Source of the DNA: Bacillota bacterium
GTDB taxonomy: Bacteria > Bacillota > Clostridia > Acetivibrionales > DTU013
Length of the DNA stretch: 64,000 nucleotides
NCBI GenBank assembly: GCA_023412665.1
Contig: JAEZCA010000068.1
Location: 40,727-104,726 of the forward strand
Reading direction: 5' to 3'
Position 1 is the stretch's first letter, and each line of letters begins with the position of its first letter. The position numbers were made by a program, and so were the translations under genes. The notes beneath the pieces were generated by a model. That model saw only the letters and a list, made by a program, of their open reading frames with translations, did no database searches and was not told the DNA's origin. This document shows positions 18,745-27,607 of this stretch, piece after piece.

Positions 18745-21700
18745 ATGCACATGGATAGAAGTAATACAAAACGAATAAACGGAAAAACGGCGGCAGCCAT
18801 ATTGGCAGTAATACTGCTTGTGCAGAATGCATTGATACAGCCTGCAGCAGCGGCGATCAATGAGCCTCAGCCTGCGCCTGAGAGACTGAGAGCGGAGGCA
18901 ATAAATGATGGAGGTCCCAATGCAGAGCCGGTTATTGGATATAATGAGTTCGACAAGTATTATATTGACCTGAAGACCGATAAAATCAAGCGGCCTGATG
19001 GCGTTCCCTCGCCCAGCATATATATGAACTACTATTTGCAGGAAGTCAACAAACCGTATAAGCCGGTCAGACCCACCATACTAAAAGAAGGCAGCATACC
19101 GGCGAAAACGGATGATGATAATGCGATCAGAATGAAGGAATTGAGTTCAGGTACAGTTTATTATGCTCATGCCAAGGCTTACTACACATATACTCTTGAT
19201 TCCGTTACATATACCAGTTCGGAGTCCAGCTCCTCCAATACTGTCAAGTTCATGACAGATATTAGCATCAATGCATATTCCTACGGTCCCAACCAGATCA
19301 AGATAGAGTGGGATGATGTATGGAATTCAGGCAGAAGAATGGACTACAAGCTGTATATTTCTGAAAACAAATCATTTACCAATACTCCTGCGATATATAT
19401 AGGACAGTCACAGATCAGTCAGAACGGTCCTGTCACGGTCAATGAAGCAACAGGGAAGCTTGAATATATACATACAGTAAGGGATCCGGGCAGGGTCTAC
19501 TATATCAAGATCGAACCGGATACTACCGAAACCGAGCTTAAAAGATCTCCAAGCAGCCCGGTGGTTACAGTCAGCAGCTACATTCTTGCAAAGACGACAA
19601 AAATGTCCGTGACTGACGCGGGTACGATCTGGAGACTGGAATGGAGCCCGGTGGTCACCGGAATAGGAGACAGCACTATTCGTGTAACCTACCAGATCTA
19701 CAGAGGAACCGGATCAAGCAGCAGTATTGAGGAATATATGGCGTCTACGGACGATACTGTATTTTTCCTTACACTGAAGCAGGGCGATGAAGATAATTAT
19801 TATGTTATAAAGGCGCTGGTAACAAGAAACGGGCAGGATGTATACCCGGGAATAAGGATACAGTCACCCAGGATATATGTGAAGGAATCCGAAGTGCCGT
19901 CAACACCTCCTGCTCCCGAACTGGTACCGGATTTCCGCAATGCAGGGGAGGTCATCATCTCATACGAGGACGAACTAAAGGCCAACAGTGCCACAGTACT
20001 GTGGAGAGCTCCACTGAAGGGAAATGGAGAGGTAGATACCAATGTCATGTATGACATATGGCTAATCAGCGATCCCAATATGCTTGATGACCCGCCATCA
20101 GGGACTTTGATCGCATCCTCAATAAAAATGAACCAGACCAACTTTGTTATGAGTGGTACAAAGCTGCTTGGGTACAAGTATGCCGTTAGGGATCTGATGC
20201 CCAATTCAACGTATTACTTTAAAATCGTTGCAAAGAAGGATTATATCGAATTTACCGATAACATTCTTCAAAATATAACCCTTCAATCCGATGCTTCTAT
20301 GAAAATCATTATTACACCTGTGGAAGGGCCGATAGACCAGCCTGTGGTCCCGGGGACTCCGCCCTTGAGGATAAAGAAGGACACAAGCGGCAAGGACAGG
20401 ATTACTAATACGTCTGCTGTAATCACATTGCAGAATGCATGGTATGAGGAATACTCGGACACACCAAGGTATGGCACAACGCCTGTGGATGGCCCCAGGT
20501 GGTCCTGGTACTACAGGACTCCGGGTGAAATAGACGATGCAGGTATGAATCTCATTCCCCCTGTTGAAAACTTTGTAGCTGCATTGGAAAGCAATTATGA
20601 TAATGATACCGATAACGACAGTGTCTCGGTGGATCCGCTGAAATTCAGAAAGGTGGAGTATGACAGTGGTGTGTCTATCGATGTAGGCTGTATTGAATAC
20701 TCGCCTGACATTGATTATAATGATCTTGAAAATTTGCCTGCAAACAAGGTTATCGGGTTTCCGTCGACACCCAACGACCCGGCAGAGGATACAAATGCTG
20801 TTGATGCTGTGAAGGACGGAGTCAGACATAATATCGATATCACCCTGAACAACCTGGAGCCCAACAAAACCTATATAGTATGGGTCAGAGCATCGAGGCG
20901 AAGCGTGAATCTCATTTCAGGGCCTTCTGACCCCATTATTATTACAACATTGCCGGATCTGCCCGAAGTGATAGAAAAGCCCACCGTCCCTGTATTCAAT
21001 TATTATCATGCAGGTGATACATATATCGATCTGGGATGGAATTTCAACAGTTCATATGTGTATTACCTGGAATACGGTACTACTGATGACCGCAGCAAAA
21101 GCACAGGCAGGAAGGAAATTACGCCGGATGAGCTTGAATTCTCCACCTACTACAGGGTTAGCGGACTCAAGCAGGATACGGTCTATTATTTCTGGATACA
21201 GGCCGAGGCTTCGAATGCGTCCGGTGAAAAGAAAAGGTCCGATTTCAGTGATTCCTATATAGTCAGGACATTGAAGGACATACCTCCCGATACGCCCCTT
21301 GGATTTGGAGTAAAGGGTTCTTCGGATTCGATCACAAAAAACAGCATCACATATGAGTGGATCGCCCAGGAGGGCATGGAATATGTACTGGAAATCGATG
21401 AGGATATAAACTATTCAAAAAGCACAAAGTACGAGATCAGCGATGCTTCGGAGTTTACCGCTGTGAACCTCAGGTCCAATTACAGGTATTATGCCAGGCT
21501 GTATGCATACGACCCTGCAAAGGATCTTCTTTCCGCTCCGACACAAAGTGTTATTGTAAGAACACTCCGCTCGAGTGATGATTATGACTCGAGTTCGGAT
21601 ACCGGCGGCGTCATCTCGGGTGATTACATTATAAAGGACAGTGCCGCTGTGAACGGAGTATGGAATATAAGAATAACGGGGATCAATGCCGATAGGTTTA

Positions 21701-22761
21701 TACAAAAGGTGCACACTGACAATGTTCTCGATTACACCATCGACCTGAGGCAACCGCCTGCAGGTACAAGGACGATCTCCATAAGGATCGCCCAAAAGGT
21801 ATTTGGCGCCCTTGGCATGCTTGGCGAGAATCTTATATTAAGAACCAGTGTTAATATGTTTATAATCAGGCCCGGAGTGCTGACCGGAGCAAACGGCATC
21901 TACGGGCAGATCACCGGAGGTGATTTCGTTATTGAAATAACACCCCAAAGCACTGCCGATGGAACCATTAGCAACATGACCCTGAAAACGCCTGTCTCAA
22001 AGTTGGACGTGGGTATAATTGACGGACTGACCTACAGCATAACTGAGTTCCAGAAGCCTTTAAAGATCGCATACGAGTACAGTCAGGCAAGCTGGTACAA
22101 GCCCGGTGTCACATTTGGGTACTATCTGTCAAAGGGAGAAGAAATCTGGCAAAAAACAGCTGCGGCAGGCAGCTTTGATCCTGATAGCAGAAAAGGCCTG
22201 CTTACATTTGAAATGCCGGTTTCGGGCAAAATGGCCGCGGCTGATCAGGGGCACGAATTCTATGAGGACATTTCCAGAAGCTATGCTGCAAATGCAATAG
22301 GAAATGTTGCGGCAGCTCATGAGCTAAAGTCTGTAAAGGGCAGGAATTTTGAACCGTCAAAGAACCTTACATTGGGTGATGGTGTAAAATTCATGCTGGA
22401 TGTAATGGATGCCGATTATGGACAGGACTATATGACATTAGCTGCAAAGGCGGGAATCATAAAGAACACAGACAGCGGAAAATCAGCTTCAGATTGCACG
22501 AGGGAGCAGCTGATATCAATGGCAATGAGAGTCTGTGAACTAAAAACATCACAGAAGGCCATATCAGATACAGCTGATATGTCTGTTTACAAGGATATCA
22601 GCCAGGTCAGTCCATCGCTGCTTCCCAGGCTCCGTTTCGCTCAGCAGAATGGTTTGATAACCAGCAGATTCACCGATACCCTTGGCCCAAAGGATACAGT
22701 TACACGGGCGGAAGCAATGGTGCTTTTGGAAAAAGTGCTGCGTTATTCCGGCGAAATTTGA
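18745..22761 (+). CDS. Second FN3-repeat SLH surface protein, paralogue in tandem
   Basis: 1338 residues. The signal sequence has a hydrophobic core AAAILAVILLVQNALI ending at AAAA near 37. FN3-like domains follow (GTVYYAHAKAYY, NSTYYFKIVAKK, DTVYYFWIQAEA, NYRYYARLYAY). A pre-SLH domain near 960-1150 (AQKVFGALGMLGENLILRT, FIIRPGVL) aligns by eye with the one in the preceding protein. The C-terminal SLH-like region is about 1172-1338 (YEDISRSYAANAI, ...TLGPKDTVTRAEAMVLLEKVL). Only 38 bp from the upstream gene, so probably one operon. ATG 18745 with GGAGAGGG. Likely a partner or duplicate of the preceding surface protein; exact function unknown. Confidence 0.85.
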   Translation: MHMDRSNTKRINGKTAAAILAVILLVQNALIQPAAAAINEPQPAPERLRAEAINDGGPNAEPVIGYNEFDKYYIDLKTDKIKRPDGVPSPSIYMNYYLQEVNKPYKPVRPTILKEGSIPAKTDDDNAIRMKELSSGTVYYAHAKAYYTYTLDSVTYTSSESSSSNTVKFMTDISINAYSYGPNQIKIEWDDVWNSGRRMDYKLYISENKSFTNTPAIYIGQSQISQNGPVTVNEATGKLEYIHTVRDPGRVYYIKIEPDTTETELKRSPSSPVVTVSSYILAKTTKMSVTDAGTIWRLEWSPVVTGIGDSTIRVTYQIYRGTGSSSSIEEYMASTDDTVFFLTLKQGDEDNYYVIKALVTRNGQDVYPGIRIQSPRIYVKESEVPSTPPAPELVPDFRNAGEVIISYEDELKANSATVLWRAPLKGNGEVDTNVMYDIWLISDPNMLDDPPSGTLIASSIKMNQTNFVMSGTKLLGYKYAVRDLMPNSTYYFKIVAKKDYIEFTDNILQNITLQSDASMKIIITPVEGPIDQPVVPGTPPLRIKKDTSGKDRITNTSAVITLQNAWYEEYSDTPRYGTTPVDGPRWSWYYRTPGEIDDAGMNLIPPVENFVAALESNYDNDTDNDSVSVDPLKFRKVEYDSGVSIDVGCIEYSPDIDYNDLENLPANKVIGFPSTPNDPAEDTNAVDAVKDGVRHNIDITLNNLEPNKTYIVWVRASRRSVNLISGPSDPIIITTLPDLPEVIEKPTVPVFNYYHAGDTYIDLGWNFNSSYVYYLEYGTTDDRSKSTGRKEITPDELEFSTYYRVSGLKQDTVYYFWIQAEASNASGEKKRSDFSDSYIVRTLKDIPPDTPLGFGVKGSSDSITKNSITYEWIAQEGMEYVLEIDEDINYSKSTKYEISDASEFTAVNLRSNYRYYARLYAYDPAKDLLSAPTQSVIVRTLRSSDDYDSSSDTGGVISGDYIIKDSAAVNGVWNIRITGINADRFIQKVHTDNVLDYTIDLRQPPAGTRTISIRIAQKVFGALGMLGENLILRTSVNMFIIRPGVLTGANGIYGQITGGDFVIEITPQSTADGTISNMTLKTPVSKLDVGIIDGLTYSITEFQKPLKIAYEYSQASWYKPGVTFGYYLSKGEEIWQKTAAAGSFDPDSRKGLLTFEMPVSGKMAAADQGHEFYEDISRSYAANAIGNVAAAHELKSVKGRNFEPSKNLTLGDGVKFMLDVMDADYGQDYMTLAAKAGIIKNTDSGKSASDCTREQLISMAMRVCELKTSQKAISDTADMSVYKDISQVSPSLLPRLRFAQQNGLITSRFTDTLGPKDTVTRAEAMVLLEKVLRYSGEI

Positions 22762-22824
22762 ATTTTCAAAAAACATGCTTTTCAACCAGTAAGGTTAGAG
22801 ATATAGAAATTTTTCATGTATAGG

Positions 22825-22904
22825 CCCCCTTTTATGAGGCAATAATTTTATTGGGATCGTAATGCAGAGGTTACGGTAAACAATCAAGCGCCGATAAAAG
22901 GGGG
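22825..22904 (+). promoter_or_regulatory. Structured ywmB leader that can hide the ribosome binding site
   Basis: CCCCCTTTTAT (22825-22835) is perfectly complementary to ATAAAAGGGGG (22894-22904), which contains the ywmB Shine-Dalgarno. Inside lie two small hairpins, CAATAA-TT-TTATTG (22840-22853) and GTAA/TTAC (22860-22875 region). The fold is a closed multibranch junction. I recognise no known riboswitch consensus in it. Confidence 0.45.
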
Positions 22905-22911
22905 ATTTATA

Positions 22912-23670
22912 GTGAAAAAATCATTTCAGGTCATTTTTGCTTTTGTTTTAGTAATTTCCATTTTTATTATTATGATGCAGCAGGATAAACCTTACAGTCC
23001 CGCTGCCGAGGCTGTTGAAAAGGTCTTCTCCGAGACAGGAGCGGCTGCAGTCAGCTCGGAAATATATGTGCGTGGGACATCAAAGAGGAAGGTCCTTGAT
23101 GAGGAGGATGCCCGCAGGCTGCTTGAAGATATAATAAACGGGACCGAAGCGAAGTATTCAAATGATGTACCAGTTTTTAACACTGTAAATAATGACTATG
23201 CCAAGAGCATAGAAATCAATTACATAATAGATGAAAATAAAACCATCCAGATGTCGCTCTCTAATGATACGAATAAGGATGCAGACAGTACAAGTCTGAC
23301 CATCAGCTTTACGGATACTTCCCGAAATCCGGCTGTCCGATCAAATGCTGCCGCTGTCGCAGACGTTCTGGGAAGGCACGAAATAGAGTTCGACACTAAT
23401 ATATCATTGACGGGCAGCGTTGACGGGAAAATGGAGAATGATCAAATAGAGGATCTATACATAAGGGCTTTCAAGAGCATTGGAGCAGACAGGGTGGAAG
23501 GGATAGATGACAACGGCCTTGTAAGCGTTTCCGCGTTTTCACCTTCCATCGGCGAGGCTGTCAGAGTCAATGGCAAAAAAGTGAATATAAGTATGGCAGC
23601 ACGATATAACTCATATGAAGATAAGACTTACATATGGCTTGCTACACCGGTCATTACCACAGAGTACTGA
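22912..23670 (+). CDS. ywmB: YwmB family exported protein
   Basis: 252 residues with an N-terminal hydrophobic signal/anchor (5-23, FQVIFAFVLVISIFIIMM) and an extracellular two-domain alpha/beta region. Gene order ywmB-murA-spoIID is as in Bacillus, and the sequence character (RHEIEFDTNISLTGSVDGKM, AFSPSIGEAVRVNGKKVNISMAARYN) fits the YwmB/TATA-box-binding-like family. Function not established. GTG 22912 with AAAGGGGG, which may be masked by the leader described separately. Ends 47 bp before the murA start. Confidence 0.8.
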   Translation: MKKSFQVIFAFVLVISIFIIMMQQDKPYSPAAEAVEKVFSETGAAAVSSEIYVRGTSKRKVLDEEDARRLLEDIINGTEAKYSNDVPVFNTVNNDYAKSIEINYIIDENKTIQMSLSNDTNKDADSTSLTISFTDTSRNPAVRSNAAAVADVLGRHEIEFDTNISLTGSVDGKMENDQIEDLYIRAFKSIGADRVEGIDDNGLVSVSAFSPSIGEAVRVNGKKVNISMAARYNSYEDKTYIWLATPVITTEY

Positions 23671-23716
23671 CAGGCAGCCCAAGAGAAATACAAATGATGA
23701 TAAGGGGGAAAATGAC

Positions 23717-24979
23717 TTGTCAAAACTGATAATTACTGAAACCAGACCTTTAAAGGGCAGAGTCCGTATCAGCGGTGCCAAGAATTCGGTGCTGCCGATC
23801 ATAGCAGCCTCGCTGCTTGTGGACGGAAGCAGCATTATTGATGAAATTCCCTATCTTAACGATGTTAAAATAATGTGCGATCTTGTAAATTCACTGGGCG
23901 CTTCGATCGCATTGTCTGATGACAGGAGCAGGCTGGAGATATGCTGCAGGTCGCTGACAAATACAACAGCGCCATATGAGCTTGTTAACAAAATGCGGGC
24001 TTCTTTTCTTGTTGCCGGCCCGCTGCTGGCAAGGACGGGGCATGTGAGAATATCGCTGCCGGGGGGCTGCGCTATCGGCTCAAGGCCCATCGATCTTCAT
24101 CTGAAGGGTTTTACAGCCCTTGGTGCGTCGATCACACAAGGCCATGGCTACATTGAAGCAGTAAAGAAGGGACGGCTGACAGGAGGGAAGGTTTATCTGG
24201 ATTTTCCCAGTGTAGGTGCAACTGAGAATATAATGATGGCGGCTACTTTAGCTCAGGGAAATACTGTTATTGAAAATGCTGCGATCGAGCCGGAAATAGT
24301 GGACCTTGCCACATATCTGACATCGATGGGGGCTGAAATCAAAGGAGCTGGAACAGATACTATAAAGATATTCGGCGTCAGTGAGCTTAAAGCTGCCAAC
24401 CACACGATAATCCCCGACCGAATAGAGGCCGGGACCTTTATGGTGGCAGCTGCCATCACAGGAGGGGATGTTATTGTAGACAACGTTGTCACAGATCACC
24501 TGAAGCCTGTTACGGCCAAGCTCAGAGAAGCAGGGGTGGAGGTGTCGGAGGAGCTGACGTCCATACGAGTGAAAGGAAACAGGATCCAGCCTGTCGATAT
24601 AAAGACCCATCCATACCCTGGATTCCCGACAGATATGCAATCCCAGATGACTTCGCTGCTGAGTATTGCATGCGGAACCAGTATGGTGATCGAGACTATT
24701 TTTGAAAATCGTTTTATGCATGTCTGCGAACTGAAAAGAATGGGCGCAAATATAAAGGTCGAGGGCAGGAGCGCAATAATAGAGGGCTGCACCAAGCTGA
24801 CCGGTGCAAAGGTCAAAGCCACCGATCTCAGAGCCGGAGCAGCTCTGATACTTGCGGGACTTTGCGCGGAAGGAACAACGGAAATACTGGATATCGATCA
24901 TATAGACAGAGGTTATATAAGGATAGATGAAAAGCTGAGGAAGCTCGGAGCTGAAATATGCAGGTCAGAAGAAGAGTAG
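23717..24979 (+). CDS. murA: UDP-N-acetylglucosamine 1-carboxyvinyltransferase
   Basis: 420 residues. MurA transfers enolpyruvate from PEP to UDP-GlcNAc, the first committed step of peptidoglycan synthesis. Visible: K22 in GAKN, the catalytic loop LPGGCAIGSRP with C118 (the fosfomycin target), and typical inside-out barrel repeats such as DFPSVGATENIMMAA and PDRIEAGTFMVAAA. The TTG at 23717 is chosen because AAGGGGGAA lies 8 bases upstream and the protein then begins SKLIITETRPLKG as in the family; an upstream in-frame start overlapping ywmB is unlikely. Followed by a terminator, so separated from spoIID. Confidence 0.95.
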   Translation: MSKLIITETRPLKGRVRISGAKNSVLPIIAASLLVDGSSIIDEIPYLNDVKIMCDLVNSLGASIALSDDRSRLEICCRSLTNTTAPYELVNKMRASFLVAGPLLARTGHVRISLPGGCAIGSRPIDLHLKGFTALGASITQGHGYIEAVKKGRLTGGKVYLDFPSVGATENIMMAATLAQGNTVIENAAIEPEIVDLATYLTSMGAEIKGAGTDTIKIFGVSELKAANHTIIPDRIEAGTFMVAAAITGGDVIVDNVVTDHLKPVTAKLREAGVEVSEELTSIRVKGNRIQPVDIKTHPYPGFPTDMQSQMTSLLSIACGTSMVIETIFENRFMHVCELKRMGANIKVEGRSAIIEGCTKLTGAKVKATDLRAGAALILAGLCAEGTTEILDIDHIDRGYIRIDEKLRKLGAEICRSEEE

Positions 24980-24996
24980 CTGCTTGCTGAAGGACA

Positions 24997-25027
24997 AAGT
25001 ATGTGCATGGCCGCATACTTTTTTTTT
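24997..25027 (+). terminator. Rho-independent terminator after murA
   Basis: AAGTATG (24997-25003) pairs with CATACTT (25014-25020), followed by a run of T to 25027. Confidence 0.8.
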
Positions 25028-25076
25028 ATGTGAATATATATTTACCAAAACAGATAACCTGCTATAGGGGGTCCTG

Positions 25077-26093
25077 ATGAAAAAGCTCATATACTACGCG
25101 GGGGCAATGATCGCCATTGTCATACTGCTTCCGATGTTTATTGTAAGAAGCTGCGGCCCTGCTCCGGTGCCGGAACCGAAAGATGGAACAGTACCGGTCA
25201 AGACCTGTGAAATATCGGTATACAACCATGTTACGGGAGATGCTTCTACGGTAGATCTGGAGGAGTATATAAAATGCGTCCTTGCAGCAGAAATGCCGGC
25301 CGACTTTGATATGGAGGCGCTGAAGGCGCAGGCAGTGGCGGCCAGGACCTTTGCTTACGGCCGCATATCAGGTACATACAGATCAAAGCAAGGTGTTCAT
25401 GACGGCATAGATGTCTGCACCGACTCTGCTCATTGTCAGGCATGGATGAGCAGGGAAAGCGCCATGGAAAGATGGAATATACTGTTTGCATCAAGGAACT
25501 GGGGCAGGATCAGCAAGGCGGTAAGTGAAACCAAGGGAATTATTGCAGTATATAACGGCAATGTAGCCAATACTCTTTTTCACGCTAGCAGCCCGGGCAG
25601 GACGGAGAATGCGGAGGATGTGTGGGCGGGAAAAAGCGTGCCTTATCTCAGAAGTGTAGAAAGCAGCGGAGATGAGGCTTCAAAGGGATATATCGCTTCA
25701 GTGGCAGTCAGCGTCGGAGAACTGGCGGAGAAGCTTTTAAAGGCCTATCCCGATGCCGAACTGGAGGATGACATAACAGATAATATAGAAATCATTAACT
25801 TCACTGAAGGAGGAAGAGTGAAGACTTTGAAAATTGGCAATATTACTATGAAGGGTACAGAATTCAGATCCCTGCTAGGTCTGAGATCAGCCTGCTTCAC
25901 CATAGATTTTGTTGATGATGACCTGATGAGGATCACAACCACAGGGCATGGCCATGGAGTTGGGATGAGCCAATGGGGTGCAAATGCGCTTGCCAGGACC
26001 GGCGGAACATACAGGGAGATACTTCAGCACTATTATACCGGTATAGATATCATTGCCATATCTGATTATGAAGCCATGAAAAAGCCTGATTAA
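25077..26093 (+). CDS. spoIID: Stage II sporulation protein D (lytic transglycosylase)
   Basis: 338 residues. N-terminal TM (5-24), then the SpoIID domain. SpoIID is part of the DMP engulfment machinery with SpoIIM and SpoIIP; it cleaves glycan strands after SpoIIP removes stem peptides. Signature segments: AAEMPADFDMEALKAQAVAARTF, CTDSAHCQAW, and GHGHGVGMSQWGANALA. An acidic residue in the AAEMP motif is the known catalytic Glu. ATG 25077 with GGGGGT. Normally mother-cell sigma-E controlled; I could not identify a convincing promoter. Lies between murA and spoIIQ as in Bacillus. Confidence 0.93.
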   Translation: MKKLIYYAGAMIAIVILLPMFIVRSCGPAPVPEPKDGTVPVKTCEISVYNHVTGDASTVDLEEYIKCVLAAEMPADFDMEALKAQAVAARTFAYGRISGTYRSKQGVHDGIDVCTDSAHCQAWMSRESAMERWNILFASRNWGRISKAVSETKGIIAVYNGNVANTLFHASSPGRTENAEDVWAGKSVPYLRSVESSGDEASKGYIASVAVSVGELAEKLLKAYPDAELEDDITDNIEIINFTEGGRVKTLKIGNITMKGTEFRSLLGLRSACFTIDFVDDDLMRITTTGHGHGVGMSQWGANALARTGGTYREILQHYYTGIDIIAISDYEAMKKPD

Positions 26094-26139
26094 TCGGCAT
26101 TTCCCGGCCGCCTTCCATACAAATATTTTTGCCTCCCAT

Positions 26140-26168
26140 GTATATAGTTGCCATATGCGGCAACAATA
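26140..26168 (+). promoter_or_regulatory. Candidate sigma-F promoter for spoIIQ
   Basis: GTATA (26140-26144), 14-bp spacer, GGCAACAATA (26159-26168) fits the published forespore consensus GywTA / GgnrAnAnTw. Its drawback is that the inferred start lies almost on the Shine-Dalgarno. The same stretch contains a GTTGCC/GGCAAC inverted repeat (26148-26164). Confidence 0.4.
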
Positions 26169-26187
26169 ATATATGGAGGTGGAATAT

Positions 26188-27018
26188 GTGAATATGAAAA
26201 AATCATTTCCAGATGAAAAAGGTAAAAAATTCAAGGAGTTTCTGGACAAGAGAGGGTTTTATATCGTTCTGTTGCTGTGTATAGCTGTTGTGGCCGGAAC
26301 TGCAGTTTTTGTCACTACTCGAAGAGCTGTCGACAGAGATTACGAAGCCAAAAATCTTTCTGATGAGTCCGGCGATGATCTTCTGGCTCAGGATGCAGCA
26401 TTGAACGAATCGGAAAAGCTGACAGAAAAGCTGACAGAAGATTCTTTAGCATCAGTGACTGACGAGGGTCCGGATATCGGCAGCCCCGCATCTGTCAACA
26501 AGGATACTGCAGCCAAACCAAAGGACAGTGACAAGAAGACCGAACCGAAGGATAATGCAGCGCCGAAGAAAACCGATCCTGCAAAACCAAATACACCAGT
26601 CAAGCAGCAAAGCTTTCTGATGCCTGTTGACGGTGCGGTTTCACTTGAATATGCGATGGACAACCTGGTATATTCAAAGACGCTTGAGGAGTGGCGTGCG
26701 CATCAGGGCATCGATATCGCAGCTGACAGAGGTACTCCTGTCAAGGCTGTTTCCGACGGAGTGGTCTGTGATGTGAAAAATGATCAGTTCTATGGCATAT
26801 CCGTAGTCATCGATCATGAAAATGGCCTAAAGACACTATACAGGAATCTGGCTGCGGATGACACAGTCATCGTTAATCAGAAGGTAAAACAGGGAGAGAT
26901 AATAGGAAGCATAGGAAACACAGCGATGGATGAATCTTCCGAGCAATCCCACCTGCATTTTGAGGTACTTAAGGACGATGTCAACCAGAACCCGACTGAA
27001 TATCTTCCCAAAAAGTAA
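26188..27018 (+). CDS. spoIIQ: SpoIIQ-like forespore membrane protein with intact M23 peptidase domain
   Basis: 276 residues. TM about 25-43, a charged Lys/Pro/Asp-rich linker to about 140, then a LytM/M23 domain. In Bacillus SpoIIQ joins the forespore side of the SpoIIQ-SpoIIIAH channel and lacks a complete zinc site. Here H172-x3-D176 (HQGID) and H255-x-H257 (HLHFE) are all present, so the domain may be a working endopeptidase, as known for clostridial SpoIIQ. GTG 26188 chosen, 6 bases after GGAGGTGG; ATG 26194 is the alternative. Position between spoIID and spoIIID supports the identity over a generic M23 peptidase. Confidence 0.88.
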   Translation: MNMKKSFPDEKGKKFKEFLDKRGFYIVLLLCIAVVAGTAVFVTTRRAVDRDYEAKNLSDESGDDLLAQDAALNESEKLTEKLTEDSLASVTDEGPDIGSPASVNKDTAAKPKDSDKKTEPKDNAAPKKTDPAKPNTPVKQQSFLMPVDGAVSLEYAMDNLVYSKTLEEWRAHQGIDIAADRGTPVKAVSDGVVCDVKNDQFYGISVVIDHENGLKTLYRNLAADDTVIVNQKVKQGEIIGSIGNTAMDESSEQSHLHFEVLKDDVNQNPTEYLPKK

Positions 27019-27162
27019 GATCATCTACTCCATGCAATAGTACTGCTTATATCAAACAGGGATGAGAACAGCTCCGTACTTAATCGGATCTGTATCATCC
27101 CTGTTTTTGTCTGTGTCTGATTTTTCGCCTTTCAATTCATATAGACAGCGTACAGGGCATAT

Positions 27163-27193
27163 ATATACTGTAGGCATGCAAAACATACAAAAT
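27163..27193 (+). promoter_or_regulatory. Candidate sigma-E promoter for spoIIID
   Basis: CATACAAAAT (27184-27193) matches the mother-cell sigma-E -10 sequence; ATA triplets at 27163-27165 and 27165-27167 lie 18 and 16 bases upstream, matching the usual -35. The inferred leader is about 75 bases. Confidence 0.5.
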
Positions 27194-27275
27194 GGCCAAG
27201 AGGCTCCCGATGCCTTCATATACGAGTGATTTTTCATATTCTCCATAGTATGACTTGAAGAGGGGGTATATACAG

Positions 27276-27539
27276 TTGAAGGGATATATCGAAGAGAGGG
27301 CAATAGAACTTGCAAATTACATTATTGATAAAAAGACTACAGTAAGAGCTGCAGCTAAAAAATTCGGTATCAGCAAAAGCACCGTACACAAGGATGTAAC
27401 GGAAAGATTGATAAGGGTGAGCCCTGAGCTTGCCGACAACGTGAGGGTCATTCTGGAGGAAAATAAAGCTGAAAGGCATATCAGGGGAGGAGAAGCAACA
27501 AAGGCCAAATATCAGGGCAGCAATCCGAAAGCAGTATAA
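27276..27539 (+). CDS. spoIIID: Sporulation transcription factor SpoIIID
   Basis: 87 residues, the normal length. It contains a helix-turn-helix (TVRAAAKKFGISKSTVHKDVTERL, about 22-45) and the basic C-terminal end (NKAERHIRGGEATKAKY) that contacts DNA. SpoIIID switches mother-cell expression between the sigma-E and sigma-K stages. Start TTG 27276 (KGYIEERA) is preceded by AGAGGGGGT; the longer frame from 27255 lacks a binding site. Ends before a strong terminator, after which foreign DNA begins. Confidence 0.95.
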   Translation: MKGYIEERAIELANYIIDKKTTVRAAAKKFGISKSTVHKDVTERLIRVSPELADNVRVILEENKAERHIRGGEATKAKYQGSNPKAV

Positions 27540-27567
27540 AAAATTACGTAATATTGCCCCAGATCTG

Positions 27568-27602
27568 AAGCCGGAACCGCCATTGAGCTGTTCCGGCTTT
27601 TG
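27568..27602 (+). terminator. Rho-independent terminator of spoIIID
   Basis: Perfect stem AAGCCGGAAC (27568-27577) / GTTCCGGCTT (27590-27599), then TTTTG. The group II intron remnant starts six bases further on. Confidence 0.85.
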
Positions 27603-27607
27603 TTATG

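Noticed and set aside
13619..22761. CRISPR-like or DNA tandem repeats in the giant surface genes
   Set aside because: The repeats are at protein level only; no regularly spaced identical DNA repeats seen anywhere in the window.
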